Shown here: positions 7,324-16,283 of the stretch, piece by piece
Numbering within the stretch: the first letter of the stretch is position 1
How the letters are laid out: every line of letters begins with the position of its first letter
The notes under the pieces: generated by a model
What the model was told of the DNA's origin: nothing
Seen by the model: the letters and a program-made list of their open reading frames with translations, nothing else
The model's database searches: none
Program-made: the position numbers and the translations under genes
Origin: Cohnella xylanilytica
GTDB taxonomy: Bacteria; Bacillota; Bacilli; Paenibacillales; Paenibacillaceae
NCBI RefSeq assembly: GCF_014212175.1
Contig: NZ_JACJVR010000012.1
Span: forward strand, 1 to 64,000
Length of the DNA stretch: 64,000 nucleotides
Direction of reading: 5' to 3'

Positions 7324-9591
7324 ATGAAGGAGAACCGGGGCCGCGCCGGATCGGTGTCGATCTATTTTATCGCCGCGACCGCCGGGTTCGTCCTACTGAC
7401 GGGGCTCTTGATCGACTTCGCCCGGATCGCGGCCTTCCGCAAGCAAGCCGAGCTGGCCGTCAAGTCCGGGGCCCGCTCCGTCTTGTCCGCCTACGATCCG
7501 GATCTATATGGGAGCTACGGATTGTTCGCGCGGGGAGGAGACCCGGCGGACGAGCTCATGCGGCTCGCGCTGGAGGGCAACCTGGAGCCGGAGGCCGACG
7601 GGGCGTTCCGCATGGTGGACGCCCGCTGGGAGGAGAGCGGCGTCATGGAGAGCCGCCCGTTGGCCGATCACGGGGTGTACCGGCGGCAGGTGCTCGAAGA
7701 GATGAAGTACAAGGCGCCGATCGATCTGACGCTGGAGCTGGCATCCCGGTTCCGGGGAATCGCTCCCGCTCTCCGGGAAGCGCAGTCGTCGGTCGACGTG
7801 CTGGAGAGAATGCGCCAAGCGTACGACAAGCGGGAAGCCGCTCTGGATCAAGCGCTGAAGGAGCAGAAGAAGGCCGGCAGGAAGCTGTCCGAAGCGTTGG
7901 ACGGTTCGGTTCCCCGGCCGTCGGTCTCCTTGGGCGGAGGCAAATCGGCGGGAAGAGCGTCCCATATCGCGGACGCCGCCCTGATGTACGCGGATTACGT
8001 GAGGAAGCGGCAGTCCGATGAGGAGAGGGCCGAGGCTCACAGCCGCGCGATGGCGGCTTACGACGAGCGGAAGAGAAGGGCCGAAGAGAGCGGGCAGGCG
8101 TTCGCGGAGGAGCCTCCCTCGGGCGAAGAGCCGCAATATTCGAGCATCGTCTCCGCCTACGAGCGATCGGTGAAGGAACTGGCGCGCTCGATGGCGGAGA
8201 AGCCTCCGAGGGGGCTGTCCGAGGCGAACGAAGCCTTGGAGAAGGCACGGGATGCCGTCGCCGAAGCGAACGAAGCGAACGCCGAGATGAAGCGGATCGC
8301 GGAAGAGGCCGAGACGATCGCGAACGAACCGGGACATCCGGAGGAGATCGATCCTAATGCGTCGATCGGGGACGACAAAGCCGCTTCGATGGCGGATCTG
8401 CGCAAGACGGTCCGGGAATTGGTTCTGGAGGAATCCTTCTTCTCGGCGTACCGGGAAGAGTTGGGAGAGCAGGCGGACGAGGGAGAGAGAGTAGCGGAAG
8501 CCGCCGCTGAGTTATCCGTCATCCTTCGGTCCGTGCCCGGCTCCTCCGGCATGGACGGGGAGCTTCGTTCCGCGGCGGGGACCGTACAATCGCTCGGGAA
8601 CGAATACCGTTCGCGTTACGGCGACTCCGGTTCGATCGTCGAGCGGAGACGGGAATTGCTGGAGGAGCATCGGTCTGCCGAAGGCCAGAGGAAGCAGCTG
8701 GAGCGGGAAGCAAGGCGGGAATGGCAAGGGGCGGCCGCTTTTTTGAGAGGGCTGACTGGAGGCAGCGCCGACGAGGAGGACGTCAAGTCGTTCGACCGGC
8801 TAAGGAAGCTGAAGGAAGCGAACATGGAATGGAACGAAGCCGAGGAAGAGAGACGGGAGGAGATCGGCCGGGCCGCGAATCCGGAAGAGGCGAGAGACGA
8901 TTCCATGAACGCGTCGGACGGGTGGATGGACGCCCTCGGGGACGCGGCGGCGGGAAGCCGGGACGCTCTCTACTATGCCGAATATGCGGCTTCCCGGTTT
9001 ACGCATACGAATCCATCGGAGGTGCGGGACATGCTGAACGGCGGAGGCGAAGGAATAACGAAGGCGGATCGTCAGGAGCTGGAGTACGTGCTATACGGCT
9101 TGAATAATCCCTCCGGGAATATCGCCGCGGCTTACGGGGAGATTTTCGCCATGCGGTTGGCCATTCGGACGATGGAAGGGCTGATCGAATGCCGGACGTA
9201 CGGGCATCCCTTGGTGGTGCTCGCGGCCGCGCTCGTCTATGCGATCCAACACGCTCTCGCCGACATGAACGAGCTGCTGAACACCGGAAAGATGCCGCTC
9301 TCCCGATATGCGAGGGTAGATACCTATTACCTGGATTACTTGCGTGTTTTTCTTCTGCTGCACGGGGATTCGGCAAGCCGCACGGCCCGCAGCATCGCCG
9401 TGACGGAGGCCGCGACGGGGCTCTCTTTCGAGCGAACGTACACGTACGTGAGCGGCGAAGCGACCGCTTCGCTTCGGCTCTGGTTTTTCCCGGGATTGAC
9501 CCGGCTGCTGGAGAGAGCGGGAAGCTGGGGAGGTGTCGTGCGAGACGGGCGCTATGAGGTTACCTACAAAGCGGAAGATTCCTATCAGTAA
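7324..9591 (+). CDS. TadG-like protein with long coiled coil (DUF5702-like)
   Basis: A 755-residue membrane-anchored protein. The N-terminus RAGSVSIYFIAATAGFVLLTGLLIDFARIAAF is one membrane helix of TadG type, followed by SARSVLSAYDPDLYGSYGLFA-like sequence. Residues about 150-540 are rich in Glu, Lys, Arg and Ala with heptad-like spacing, so a long coiled coil is likely. The C-terminal 200 residues look globular (ALVYAIQHALADMNELL; YTYVSGEATASLRLWF). I recall the family name DUF5702 for such proteins. GGGGGGAGAG precedes the ATG at 7324. It is likely a structural part of the pilus or its base outside the membrane. Confidence 0.75.
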   Translation: MKENRGRAGSVSIYFIAATAGFVLLTGLLIDFARIAAFRKQAELAVKSGARSVLSAYDPDLYGSYGLFARGGDPADELMRLALEGNLEPEADGAFRMVDARWEESGVMESRPLADHGVYRRQVLEEMKYKAPIDLTLELASRFRGIAPALREAQSSVDVLERMRQAYDKREAALDQALKEQKKAGRKLSEALDGSVPRPSVSLGGGKSAGRASHIADAALMYADYVRKRQSDEERAEAHSRAMAAYDERKRRAEESGQAFAEEPPSGEEPQYSSIVSAYERSVKELARSMAEKPPRGLSEANEALEKARDAVAEANEANAEMKRIAEEAETIANEPGHPEEIDPNASIGDDKAASMADLRKTVRELVLEESFFSAYREELGEQADEGERVAEAAAELSVILRSVPGSSGMDGELRSAAGTVQSLGNEYRSRYGDSGSIVERRRELLEEHRSAEGQRKQLEREARREWQGAAAFLRGLTGGSADEEDVKSFDRLRKLKEANMEWNEAEEERREEIGRAANPEEARDDSMNASDGWMDALGDAAAGSRDALYYAEYAASRFTHTNPSEVRDMLNGGGEGITKADRQELEYVLYGLNNPSGNIAAAYGEIFAMRLAIRTMEGLIECRTYGHPLVVLAAALVYAIQHALADMNELLNTGKMPLSRYARVDTYYLDYLRVFLLLHGDSASRTARSIAVTEAATGLSFERTYTYVSGEATASLRLWFFPGLTRLLERAGSWGGVVRDGRYEVTYKAEDSYQ

Positions 9592-10498
9592 GGACGGGAG
9601 AGGGTCCGTTACGCTCGAGGCCGCTCTCGTCATGCCGGTCTTTCTGCTGGCGGTTCTCTTTCTCGTCTATCTGATCCAGACGGCCGTCGTCGCAATGGCG
9701 TTGCACGGCGCGTTGTCCCAGACGGTGCGGCAAGCGGCGGCCCAGTGGTACCCGATCTCGCTCGGACTGAATGCCGCGAGGGAGACCGACGCCTACAAGC
9801 GGGTCGAGGCTTGGGAGAGCAAGCTCGAGAGCGTCGGGCGAACGCTCTCGCAATACGGCTCCTTCCTTCCGTCGCCGATCTCGGATTGGGCGGAGCAAGC
9901 GGCGGACGGCTCCTGGTCGCTGGAGCAGATAGCCGCAAGGCAAGCGTTCGGCGCCTTGCTCGAGGGCTTCGCGGACAAAGCCGTGTTGGACGAATCCCGA
10001 ATCTCCGTCACCTCGGTCGGCGTTCCGGGCGAAGGCGACGGTGGAGCGGAAGGGGCCTTCCTGACGGTCGAAGCCGAATACCGGCTGCCGATGCGGATTC
10101 CGTTCTTGGGAAGAAGCCTGAAGCTGACGGAGTCGGCCCGGGAACGGGTATGGATCGGCGGATCGCCTTCTTCCGCCAAGCTGGAAGACGGGGACGAGAC
10201 ACCGGGCATTCTGTCGTTCGTCTCGCTCGAGCCGAATCCGGTCAGCCGGGGGCGCAAAGCCACTCTTACGCTGAGAGCCGAACCGGGGGCGACGGTCGAC
10301 TTATCGGTTATTTACAAAAGCGGGCTAAGCCAAGCCAAGCATCTCGGCACGGCGACGGCGGACGAATCCGGTCTCGTGAAGTGGACCTGGCACGTCTCCG
10401 GCAACACGACCCCGGGCGAATGGACGTGGGAAGCCCGGCCGGAGAACGGGGCCGTCTTGAGCCGGACGTTCGAAGTCGTGCGGCCGACGAGGGAATAA
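9554..10498 (+). CDS. Second TadE-like pseudopilin with Ig-like tail
   Basis: A 314-residue protein starting MRLPTKRKIP, then RGSVTLEAALVMPVFLLAVL, the TadE-type anchor with Glu. The outside part ends with a beta-rich segment (about residues 215-310: LEPNPVSRGRKATLTL, PGATVDLSVIY, GEWTWEARPENG) that looks like a single Ig-like domain, unusual for TadE. It overlaps the upstream gene. The ATG at 9554 lacks a clear ribosome site; a GTG at 9533 is an in-frame alternative right after GGGGA. Confidence 0.78.
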   Translation: MRLPTKRKIPISKDGRGSVTLEAALVMPVFLLAVLFLVYLIQTAVVAMALHGALSQTVRQAAAQWYPISLGLNAARETDAYKRVEAWESKLESVGRTLSQYGSFLPSPISDWAEQAADGSWSLEQIAARQAFGALLEGFADKAVLDESRISVTSVGVPGEGDGGAEGAFLTVEAEYRLPMRIPFLGRSLKLTESARERVWIGGSPSSAKLEDGDETPGILSFVSLEPNPVSRGRKATLTLRAEPGATVDLSVIYKSGLSQAKHLGTATADESGLVKWTWHVSGNTTPGEWTWEARPENGAVLSRTFEVVRPTRE

Positions 10499-10557
10499 AG
10501 CGGGAATTCTGCCGCCAGAAATGCGTTTTTAGGATGATAGGAAAGGTGGGAGCCGGC

Positions 10558-11070
10558 GTGAACGCATACGTATGGGCGGCGGTGACCGCGCTGCTCGGAA
10601 TCGCGCTATGGACGGATATTCGTAAACGCGAGATCCCGAACGTCCTGACGGCGGCATTCGCCGTCGGCGGACTCGTCTATAACGGAGCGGCTTCGGGCTT
10701 AGCGGGACTCGGGCAAGCGGCGCTGGGGGCGGCCGCCGGAATGCTGCCGCTGCTGGTCATGTACATGCTCCGCGGCATCGGAGGCGGGGACGTCAAATGG
10801 TTCGCGGCGTTCGGAGCTTGGTCCGGCGCGGCTTCGGCCTGGCAGCTTGTCGTTTACTCAATTTTGTGCGCGGGCGGGATTGCCGTCATGCTGTTGCTGC
10901 TTCGGCTGCCCGCCCTTCGCCGCAGCCGAATCGCGGGAAGGATCGCCCGTCGCGGGGCGGCTTCCAGTTCCTCCCCTTCGCCGCCGCCCGGGCGGCTTCG
11001 GGGGAGCGCGACGTTTCCCTTTATGGTCGCGGTAGCTCCCGCCTACGTGCTGTTGGCATTACAAGGATAA
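10558..11070 (+). CDS. Prepilin peptidase (A24 family, TadV/CpaA type)
   Basis: A 170-residue membrane aspartic protease without the N-terminal methylase domain, the short form typical of Tad loci. The two catalytic Asp residues are visible in LWTDIRKREIPN (Asp20) and GIGGGDVK (Asp78). About five hydrophobic segments are seen. It should cleave the Flp and TadE leaders. The GTG at 10558 follows AAAGGTGGGAG by about 6 nt and is preferred over the ATG at 10534. Confidence 0.88.
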   Translation: MNAYVWAAVTALLGIALWTDIRKREIPNVLTAAFAVGGLVYNGAASGLAGLGQAALGAAAGMLPLLVMYMLRGIGGGDVKWFAAFGAWSGAASAWQLVVYSILCAGGIAVMLLLLRLPALRRSRIAGRIARRGAASSSSPSPPPGRLRGSATFPFMVAVAPAYVLLALQG

Positions 11071-11092
11071 CCGAGAAAGGAGTGATAGGGGG

Positions 11093-12877
11093 ATGAACGG
11101 GTACAAGGTTCGATTCGAACAGGGGCGCGGTCATCGGATGATTCTGGAAGGAGAGCCCCCGATCGCGGTCGACGAGATCGATGCCATTCAATTAAGAATG
11201 CTTCGGAGCTGCGACGTTCCGGGGCTCATGAAGCTGGAGACCGAAGAGCTGGACGGAGCCGTCTCGCTTCGCTATTCCCTGTCGGGAAGGCGTATGCTGT
11301 CGCAATCGTTCCGAATCGCGAGGTGGACGATGGAAGACGCGATGGGCGCGTTGTGTCGTCTCGCCGAGGTGTTGGAGCAGGGACGGGACTATATGCTCGA
11401 TTTGGAGCGATATGTCCTTGAGGACGACTTTATTTTCGTAGGGGAAGGCTGGCAAGATCTTGGGTTCGTCTATTTGCCGCTGTGGAGGCGGACGGCTTCC
11501 GCGCAGGTCTCGTCCGGACTGGAGAAGCTTATCGTCCGATGGATGATGAACGTGGAGGCGCCGGACGGATCCGCGATGCAGCAGCTTCTGCGATTGGCTT
11601 CATCGCCGGATTTCTCGCCGGCGATTCTTCGCCGGTACGTCCGGCAATATTTGGCGGGTCCTTCGGCGGGAGAGGGAGAGACGTTGCGGGAGACGGCGGG
11701 GGATGCGTACTACCGGAGCGCCGAACCTTACAGGCCCGCGCTTCCGAAGGAGCCTCCGCGTTCGTCCGAATCGGCGTACCGGGCGGGCTCGCGGAGCTCC
11801 GCGGTCGCGCGGGTTAAGCCTTCTGCTGCCCTGACCGCTTCGGCGGATTGGGCGGCATCCAACGATTCGAGCGGGGCGAAGACAGCGAACGGATGGAGAG
11901 GGACGAAGGCGAGCCTCGATGCCGGCTTATCGGACGGTGACGGGCTGGAGAAGACAGGAAATAGGAATCCCCCGTCTCGGCGTCAGCCTCCGATCGCCGA
12001 TCCGCAGAGTTTGTCCGGATTGCTGGGCAAAGAAGGGGCGGAATGGGACGAAGAAGAGAGCGGGAGGGAGGCTTCGCCGCCCGAAGCCGCCAAGAAGCGC
12101 CGAATATGGCTGGTTGCGGGAGCGGCTGTCGCGACGGCCGCCGTCTGGAGATTCGCTTATTTGCCTCATCCCGGCGGCAAGGGTCTTCTTCTGAGCGCAG
12201 GAGTTACTTTGCTTGCGGCCGGGGCTTGCGTTTTCATGTGGAAGGATGGGAAGGGGAAAACGAGGCGCGGGCCGATGCGGCGAGAAGGGGACTCTGAAGC
12301 CCCGGAGCTTGCAAGCGGACGCGGCAGTTGGAGCGACGAGGATTCGTTCGACGACGGCGGAGCGGCTTCGGCCGAACCGGAGCGTCAGCCGGGAGCTCGC
12401 CGGTTCGGCGGCTTCGGCGCCCCATCGCAGGTTCCCGTCGCGGACGGATGGGCGGACGACATTCGGGAGGAGGAGCGGGGACGAGAAGAACAGAAGACAA
12501 GCTGGCTTCCTGCCGCTCAGGAAGGAACGGCGCTCCTCGCACCGAATTACGGCAGCGGAACGGGAGCGGCGAAGCCGATTCCTTACCTGGAGTGGGACCA
12601 TGACGGAGTGATGCGCAGAATCAAGCTGCAGGGCGACACCCTCGTGATCGGGCGCTCCCGGGAAGCGGCGCAGCACGTGGACGAGACCGAAGGAATCTCG
12701 AGGGCTCATCTCGAGCTCGTTCGCGGGGAAGAGGCGTGGCAGGCGAGAGACCTCGGCTCGCGCAACGGGAGCTGGCTGAACGGGGTGCCCATGGCCCCGT
12801 ACGAATGTTATCCGCTGAACAAGGACGACAGCATTCAGATTGCTTCATCCCTCTACCGCTATAAGGTAGGAGGATGA
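11093..12877 (+). CDS. FHA-domain protein of the Tad locus (DUF6382-like)
   Basis: A 594-residue protein. The first 200 residues match my memory of DUF6382 (MILEGEPPIAVDEIDAIQLR... FVGEGWQDLGFVYLP). A low-complexity charged linker follows, two membrane helices (about residues 338-382), a second acidic linker, and a C-terminal FHA domain (about 505-594) with GRS, SRAHLE and NGSWLNG. FHA domains bind phosphothreonine, so this may link the pilus to Ser/Thr kinase signalling. It has a strong ribosome site (AAAGGAG) and lies 22 nt after the peptidase gene; it is probably the last gene of the operon. Confidence 0.8.
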   Translation: MNGYKVRFEQGRGHRMILEGEPPIAVDEIDAIQLRMLRSCDVPGLMKLETEELDGAVSLRYSLSGRRMLSQSFRIARWTMEDAMGALCRLAEVLEQGRDYMLDLERYVLEDDFIFVGEGWQDLGFVYLPLWRRTASAQVSSGLEKLIVRWMMNVEAPDGSAMQQLLRLASSPDFSPAILRRYVRQYLAGPSAGEGETLRETAGDAYYRSAEPYRPALPKEPPRSSESAYRAGSRSSAVARVKPSAALTASADWAASNDSSGAKTANGWRGTKASLDAGLSDGDGLEKTGNRNPPSRRQPPIADPQSLSGLLGKEGAEWDEEESGREASPPEAAKKRRIWLVAGAAVATAAVWRFAYLPHPGGKGLLLSAGVTLLAAGACVFMWKDGKGKTRRGPMRREGDSEAPELASGRGSWSDEDSFDDGGAASAEPERQPGARRFGGFGAPSQVPVADGWADDIREEERGREEQKTSWLPAAQEGTALLAPNYGSGTGAAKPIPYLEWDHDGVMRRIKLQGDTLVIGRSREAAQHVDETEGISRAHLELVRGEEAWQARDLGSRNGSWLNGVPMAPYECYPLNKDDSIQIASSLYRYKVGG

Positions 12878-12899
12878 AGCAATTAGGGCAGGGGGGCGG

Positions 12900-13095
12900 C
12901 CGGTTTAACGGACTCCACAACCGTTATTCGGGGAAAAATGGCCGTTTCCAAAATGCAACGGACACTGCGGCACTTATTGGCTCGGCAGACGACCCCAATA
13001 GGCATATTCTACAAAATAGGTGCAACTGTGTCCGTAAAAATCAAAAAAGGCGAATTCGGCCTCTGTAACGTCCGTGGTGTCCGTTACGTTTTATC
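12900..13095. repeat. Inverted intergenic repeats around AACGGACAC
   Basis: Four degenerate copies of a roughly 22-bp element are present. Two are forward (near 12906 and 12957, AACGGACACTGCGGCACTTA) and two are reversed (near 13013 and 13069, GTGTCCGTTACG). The forward pair are about 51 bp apart. The 296-bp gap between the FHA gene and the epimerase gene holds no other convincing gene. Confidence 0.5.
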
Positions 13096-13123
13096 GACCT
13101 TTGAAAACGATCAGTCGTTGAAG

Positions 13124-13157
13124 AAAAAAGGACTCTCCGTATGAAAACGGGAGTCCT
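13124..13157 (-). terminator. Terminator of the epimerase gene
   Basis: On the minus strand AGGACTCCCGT and ACGGAGAGTCCT form a stem (13129-13157), followed by a T run (13124-13129 read as As on plus). It lies just after the stop of the gene ending at 13174. Confidence 0.85.
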
Positions 13158-13173
13158 CTTGCCATGGGCCCGG

Positions 13174-14817
13174 CTATCTCCGGGTCAAATCCCTTAGGGC
13201 GTCCTCGAGGCGCGGGAAGGCGAACTCGAAGCCGCGTTCGAGCGCCTTGCGCGGATACGCGTGCTGCCCGGTCAGCAGAAGCGTAGACTGCTCTCCGAGA
13301 ACGCGGCGAATCAGGCCCGCCGGCGCATGGAACCAGTGAGGGCGGCGGGTAACCTTCGCCAGCGTGCGCCCGAACTGGTCGTTGTTGACCGGGTCGGGCG
13401 CGACGGCGTTCACCGGCCCCGAGATGTCCTCGCGGTCGAGGCAGAACAGGATCAGCGAGACCATGTCGTCGATATGGATCCAGGGAAGCCCCTGGGTCCC
13501 GCTGCCCATCCGTCCTCCGACGAACAGCCGGTAAGGGAGCCGCAATAGACGGAAGGAGCCGCCCTTGCGCGCGAGGACCAAGCTGATGCGCAGCTTGACG
13601 ACCCGTTCGATCGGGATCCTATCGACCGCTTCTTCCCAGGCGATGATAACGTTGCCGAGGAAGTCTTCCGGCCGAGCGGGCGAATCCTCGCCGAACCAGC
13701 CGGAGCCGGCGTACGGGTCGAGCGGAGCGGACGCGCGCGGGCCCATACGCTCTTCGCCGTCCGTATCGCCGGCTTCGGAAGCGGGCCGCGAGCCGAAGTT
13801 CCGCCGGTCCTCTTCGTCCGGACCGTAACCCGCCGAAGCGCGCAGCGATCTTAGCAGTTCGGCCACGTCCGCGGAATCGAGCTCCCGGAATGGGCCGGAC
13901 TTCGCCCGTCCCGCGTCTGCGAACGGACTGCTATCCGGGCCGAAGTCGTTCCCGCGATCATCCCGCTCCCATTCACGGCCAGAAGGGTCTCGTTCGAGGT
14001 TATCGCGCTCCCTCTCATGGCCATAGGGGTCTCGTTCGGGGTCTTCCCAGTCCCGTTCTCGGTCATTCCGGTCTCGTCCACGGTCATCTCGATCCCGTTC
14101 ATGACCATACGGCTCTCGCCCAAGGTCATCCCGGTCCCATTCTCGGGCATTCGTGTCCCGCTCGCGGTCATCGCGGTTCCGGTCGTCGTAGGCGCCTGCG
14201 CTTGAGACGGATTCGTACGAATCCTCCTGCCTCCAGTCGCCGCGAACCTCCTCGTTCCCCGGCAGCTCGCTCCAAGCGGCCCCATACTCCTCCGGCCGAT
14301 CATCGAATCCGGCTTCCGGCGCAGGCTCCGGATCTTTGGCGGTAAACCCGCGAATGCCGGCGATGTCCGCCGTCACCGCGCCGCTCCGGTCCTCCGTCAG
14401 AAGCTCGCGTGAAGGCTCGCTTCTCTTCCGCTTGCGCGCCTTCGGAATAGGAGAGTAGGAATGCCCGTACAGCGAGATGCCCGAGGCGTTCACGAGCGTT
14501 CTAGGCGGGTCGTCCATCCGGCGCACGATGTCCTCGATGGCGAGCGCCGTCTGCGTCCGCGACACGAGAATGCGGCGCTTCGCCTCCTCGGTCCAGCGCT
14601 GGCCTACCGTCTCCCCGGCCAGGCAGACGATCGCGTCGCAGCCGCCGAGCCGGTTCGGGTTCTCCGACCATTCCTCCCAGGTGACATAGAGAAAGCCCGC
14701 GGCAGGCGCCGCAGGCAATTGTCGCGTGACGATCCATACTTCGTCCCCGCGGTTCTGAAGGGCCGCCGAGAGCGCGCTCCCGATGAACCCCGTTCCTCCG
14801 CATACGATAATGCGCAT
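13174..14817 (-). CDS. TIGR01777-type NAD-binding epimerase with large charged insertion
   Basis: A 547-residue protein; the family is usually about 300. The N-terminal part (1-120) has the Rossmann motif GGTGFIGSAL, CLAGETVGQRWT and SASG-like NASGISLYG. The C-terminal part (381-547) resumes with DFLGNVIIAWEEAV, LRISLVLARKGG and PWIHIDDM. Between them, about residues 121-380 are extra. This insert is low in hydrophobic residues, and 210-290 is a run of RD, ER, PYGHER and REWERDD repeats. The catalytic function is unknown even for normal members. The insert is open throughout, so it is not an obvious pseudogene, though it may impair folding. Confidence 0.82.
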   Translation of the reverse strand: MRIIVCGGTGFIGSALSAALQNRGDEVWIVTRQLPAAPAAGFLYVTWEEWSENPNRLGGCDAIVCLAGETVGQRWTEEAKRRILVSRTQTALAIEDIVRRMDDPPRTLVNASGISLYGHSYSPIPKARKRKRSEPSRELLTEDRSGAVTADIAGIRGFTAKDPEPAPEAGFDDRPEEYGAAWSELPGNEEVRGDWRQEDSYESVSSAGAYDDRNRDDRERDTNAREWDRDDLGREPYGHERDRDDRGRDRNDRERDWEDPERDPYGHERERDNLERDPSGREWERDDRGNDFGPDSSPFADAGRAKSGPFRELDSADVAELLRSLRASAGYGPDEEDRRNFGSRPASEAGDTDGEERMGPRASAPLDPYAGSGWFGEDSPARPEDFLGNVIIAWEEAVDRIPIERVVKLRISLVLARKGGSFRLLRLPYRLFVGGRMGSGTQGLPWIHIDDMVSLILFCLDREDISGPVNAVAPDPVNNDQFGRTLAKVTRRPHWFHAPAGLIRRVLGEQSTLLLTGQHAYPRKALERGFEFAFPRLEDALRDLTRR

Positions 14818-14838
14818 CCGATCGCATCCCTTAGGCTG

Positions 14839-15291
14839 TTATTGCTTGTCGATAGCGACAATCGTGTACTGCTTGAGCTTCTGTCCGTCGGCCTCAATGG
14901 TCGATTCCTTGTACTGGAACTTGACCGGCGTGCCGGCTTCCCAATCGGCCAGCTTGTCCGCGGTATCCGGGTCGATCCGGAACGGCGTCGGCTCTCCGTT
15001 GAACTGGATCTCGATCGAATTCGTGTCCCCCAAGCCGTTGTAGGTTCCGGTGCCTTCCAGCGTCTCGTTCGAGTTCGCCGGGGCGGACGCGGACGGGGAT
15101 GCGGATGGCGATTCTCCTCCGCCGTCCGGGGAGGACGACGGGGAAGCCGAAGGGGAGGCCGAGGCGGTCATGCTGGGGCTCGGGCTCCCGGAAGCGTTGG
15201 AATTGTTATTATCGTTGCTGCACGCCGTTCCCATCAGAAGCATGGACAGGACGGCGACGGTCCATGCCGAATTTTTGCCGAATCGATTCAT
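14839..15291 (-). CDS. Lipoprotein with Ser/Pro spacer
   Basis: A 150-residue lipoprotein with lipobox MGTAC (Cys about 24), then an Asn/Ser patch and an SPS/SAS spacer (about residues 30-70). The last 75 residues are a small domain containing GTGTYNGLGDTNSIEIQFNGEP. Its function is unknown. It lies just upstream of the epimerase gene on the same strand, 21 bp away, and may be cotranscribed with it. Confidence 0.78.
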   Translation of the reverse strand: MNRFGKNSAWTVAVLSMLLMGTACSNDNNNSNASGSPSPSMTASASPSASPSSSPDGGGESPSASPSASAPANSNETLEGTGTYNGLGDTNSIEIQFNGEPTPFRIDPDTADKLADWEAGTPVKFQYKESTIEADGQKLKQYTIVAIDKQ

Positions 15292-15425
15292 GTTGAAGCA
15301 CCTCCAAGAGTTCGTCCGAAATCTAAGCTGTTAGCAATCCTCTCGATAGGTTAGACGAAGGGCGGGCGCAAAGGTTTCGGTTTTATTTTGCGAACGGCCG
15401 AATTTGCCCCTGTCCGAGGGCCTAT

Positions 15426-15869
15426 TTACTTGGCCGAATCGAGCAGGTGGCGATAGGAAGAATAGTCGATCTGATTCTTCTCCAGGAAGCTGATCAGGAA
15501 GCTGTGGTCCCGCTTCGGCGTGGCCAGAATGTAGCCTTCGATGCAGTGGGCTTCCGTCACTTCGCTGGCCCCGCTCTCCACTGCGAGCTGCCCGATCCGG
15601 GCGGCGATGGAATGCTTGGCGATATCCCGGAACGCGCCCGGCACCGGAGCCGCGAGCTTGTCCAGCAGCGCCTTCGATTCCTCGGTCCACAACGGACGGC
15701 TTCGTTCGACCCAATAATTTTGCCAATCCAGCTTGGACTTGCCGTCCTTCTTCGGAAGCACCTTCAGGAACTTGCGGAACATGAAGAAGCCGCCGATGCT
15801 CACGAACGCGACGAGCACGAAGGTCCAGAACGCGATTAAATACATGACCCATTCGGGGGCGGATTTCAC
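15426..15869 (-). CDS. DUF2621-family membrane protein
   Basis: A 147-residue protein with one N-terminal membrane helix (about residues 8-30). A soluble part with WQNYWVERSRPLWTEESKALL, GAFRDIAKHSIAARIGQLA and GYILATPKRDHSFLI follows. I recognise it as the DUF2621 family found in Bacillales; no function is established to my knowledge. The start is GTG, with GAGGTGATC 5-6 nt upstream. Confidence 0.78.
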   Translation of the reverse strand: MKSAPEWVMYLIAFWTFVLVAFVSIGGFFMFRKFLKVLPKKDGKSKLDWQNYWVERSRPLWTEESKALLDKLAAPVPGAFRDIAKHSIAARIGQLAVESGASEVTEAHCIEGYILATPKRDHSFLISFLEKNQIDYSSYRHLLDSAK

Positions 15870-16283
15870 CTTCGATCACCTCAATTAGAAATTATAGCCG
15901 ATTTTGCCGCGAGGCGAAATCCTAGACTCTATTCCTTCTAGGGCGCGCCGGCGGAGGCGGAGGTGGAGGCGGCGGAGGGGTTGGGGGAACGGGCGGTATC
16001 GGGGGAATGGGAGGAACCGGATGCGGCGGCCAAGAAGGGAACACGGCGACACCCCTTAACCATAATAGTCAGCTTATGCGGGAGAGCCCACCGGCACATC
16101 CGCATTGGCGGAGCCCGCCGCCCCGGGGCGCGGAATCGGAACGATAGGGGACAGGACGGACGGCAATTTTACGCCGCTTTTCTAGATTTCTGTCGACGTT
16201 CGCGATACAATAAACTGTGATCCAAAAAAGGACGTGCCCCGGCTTGATCCGGAGCGCGAGCGCGGACAAGAGAGGAGCATTGT
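15870..16283. other. Intergenic region with G-quadruplex-like tract
   Basis: A 414-bp gap between divergent genes. 15951-16020 is strongly G-rich on the plus strand. GGGG, GGGGG, GGG and GGGGG tracts at 15977-16005 with loops of 2, 3 and 7 nt fit a G-quadruplex pattern. A possible -10 for the nfo gene, TACAAT, is at 16206-16211. I do not support any protein here. Confidence 0.5.

Noticed and set aside
15963..16220. An 85-residue frame between DUF2621 and nfo
   Set aside because: It spans the G-rich tract, is low in complexity and has no ribosome site or known similarity.
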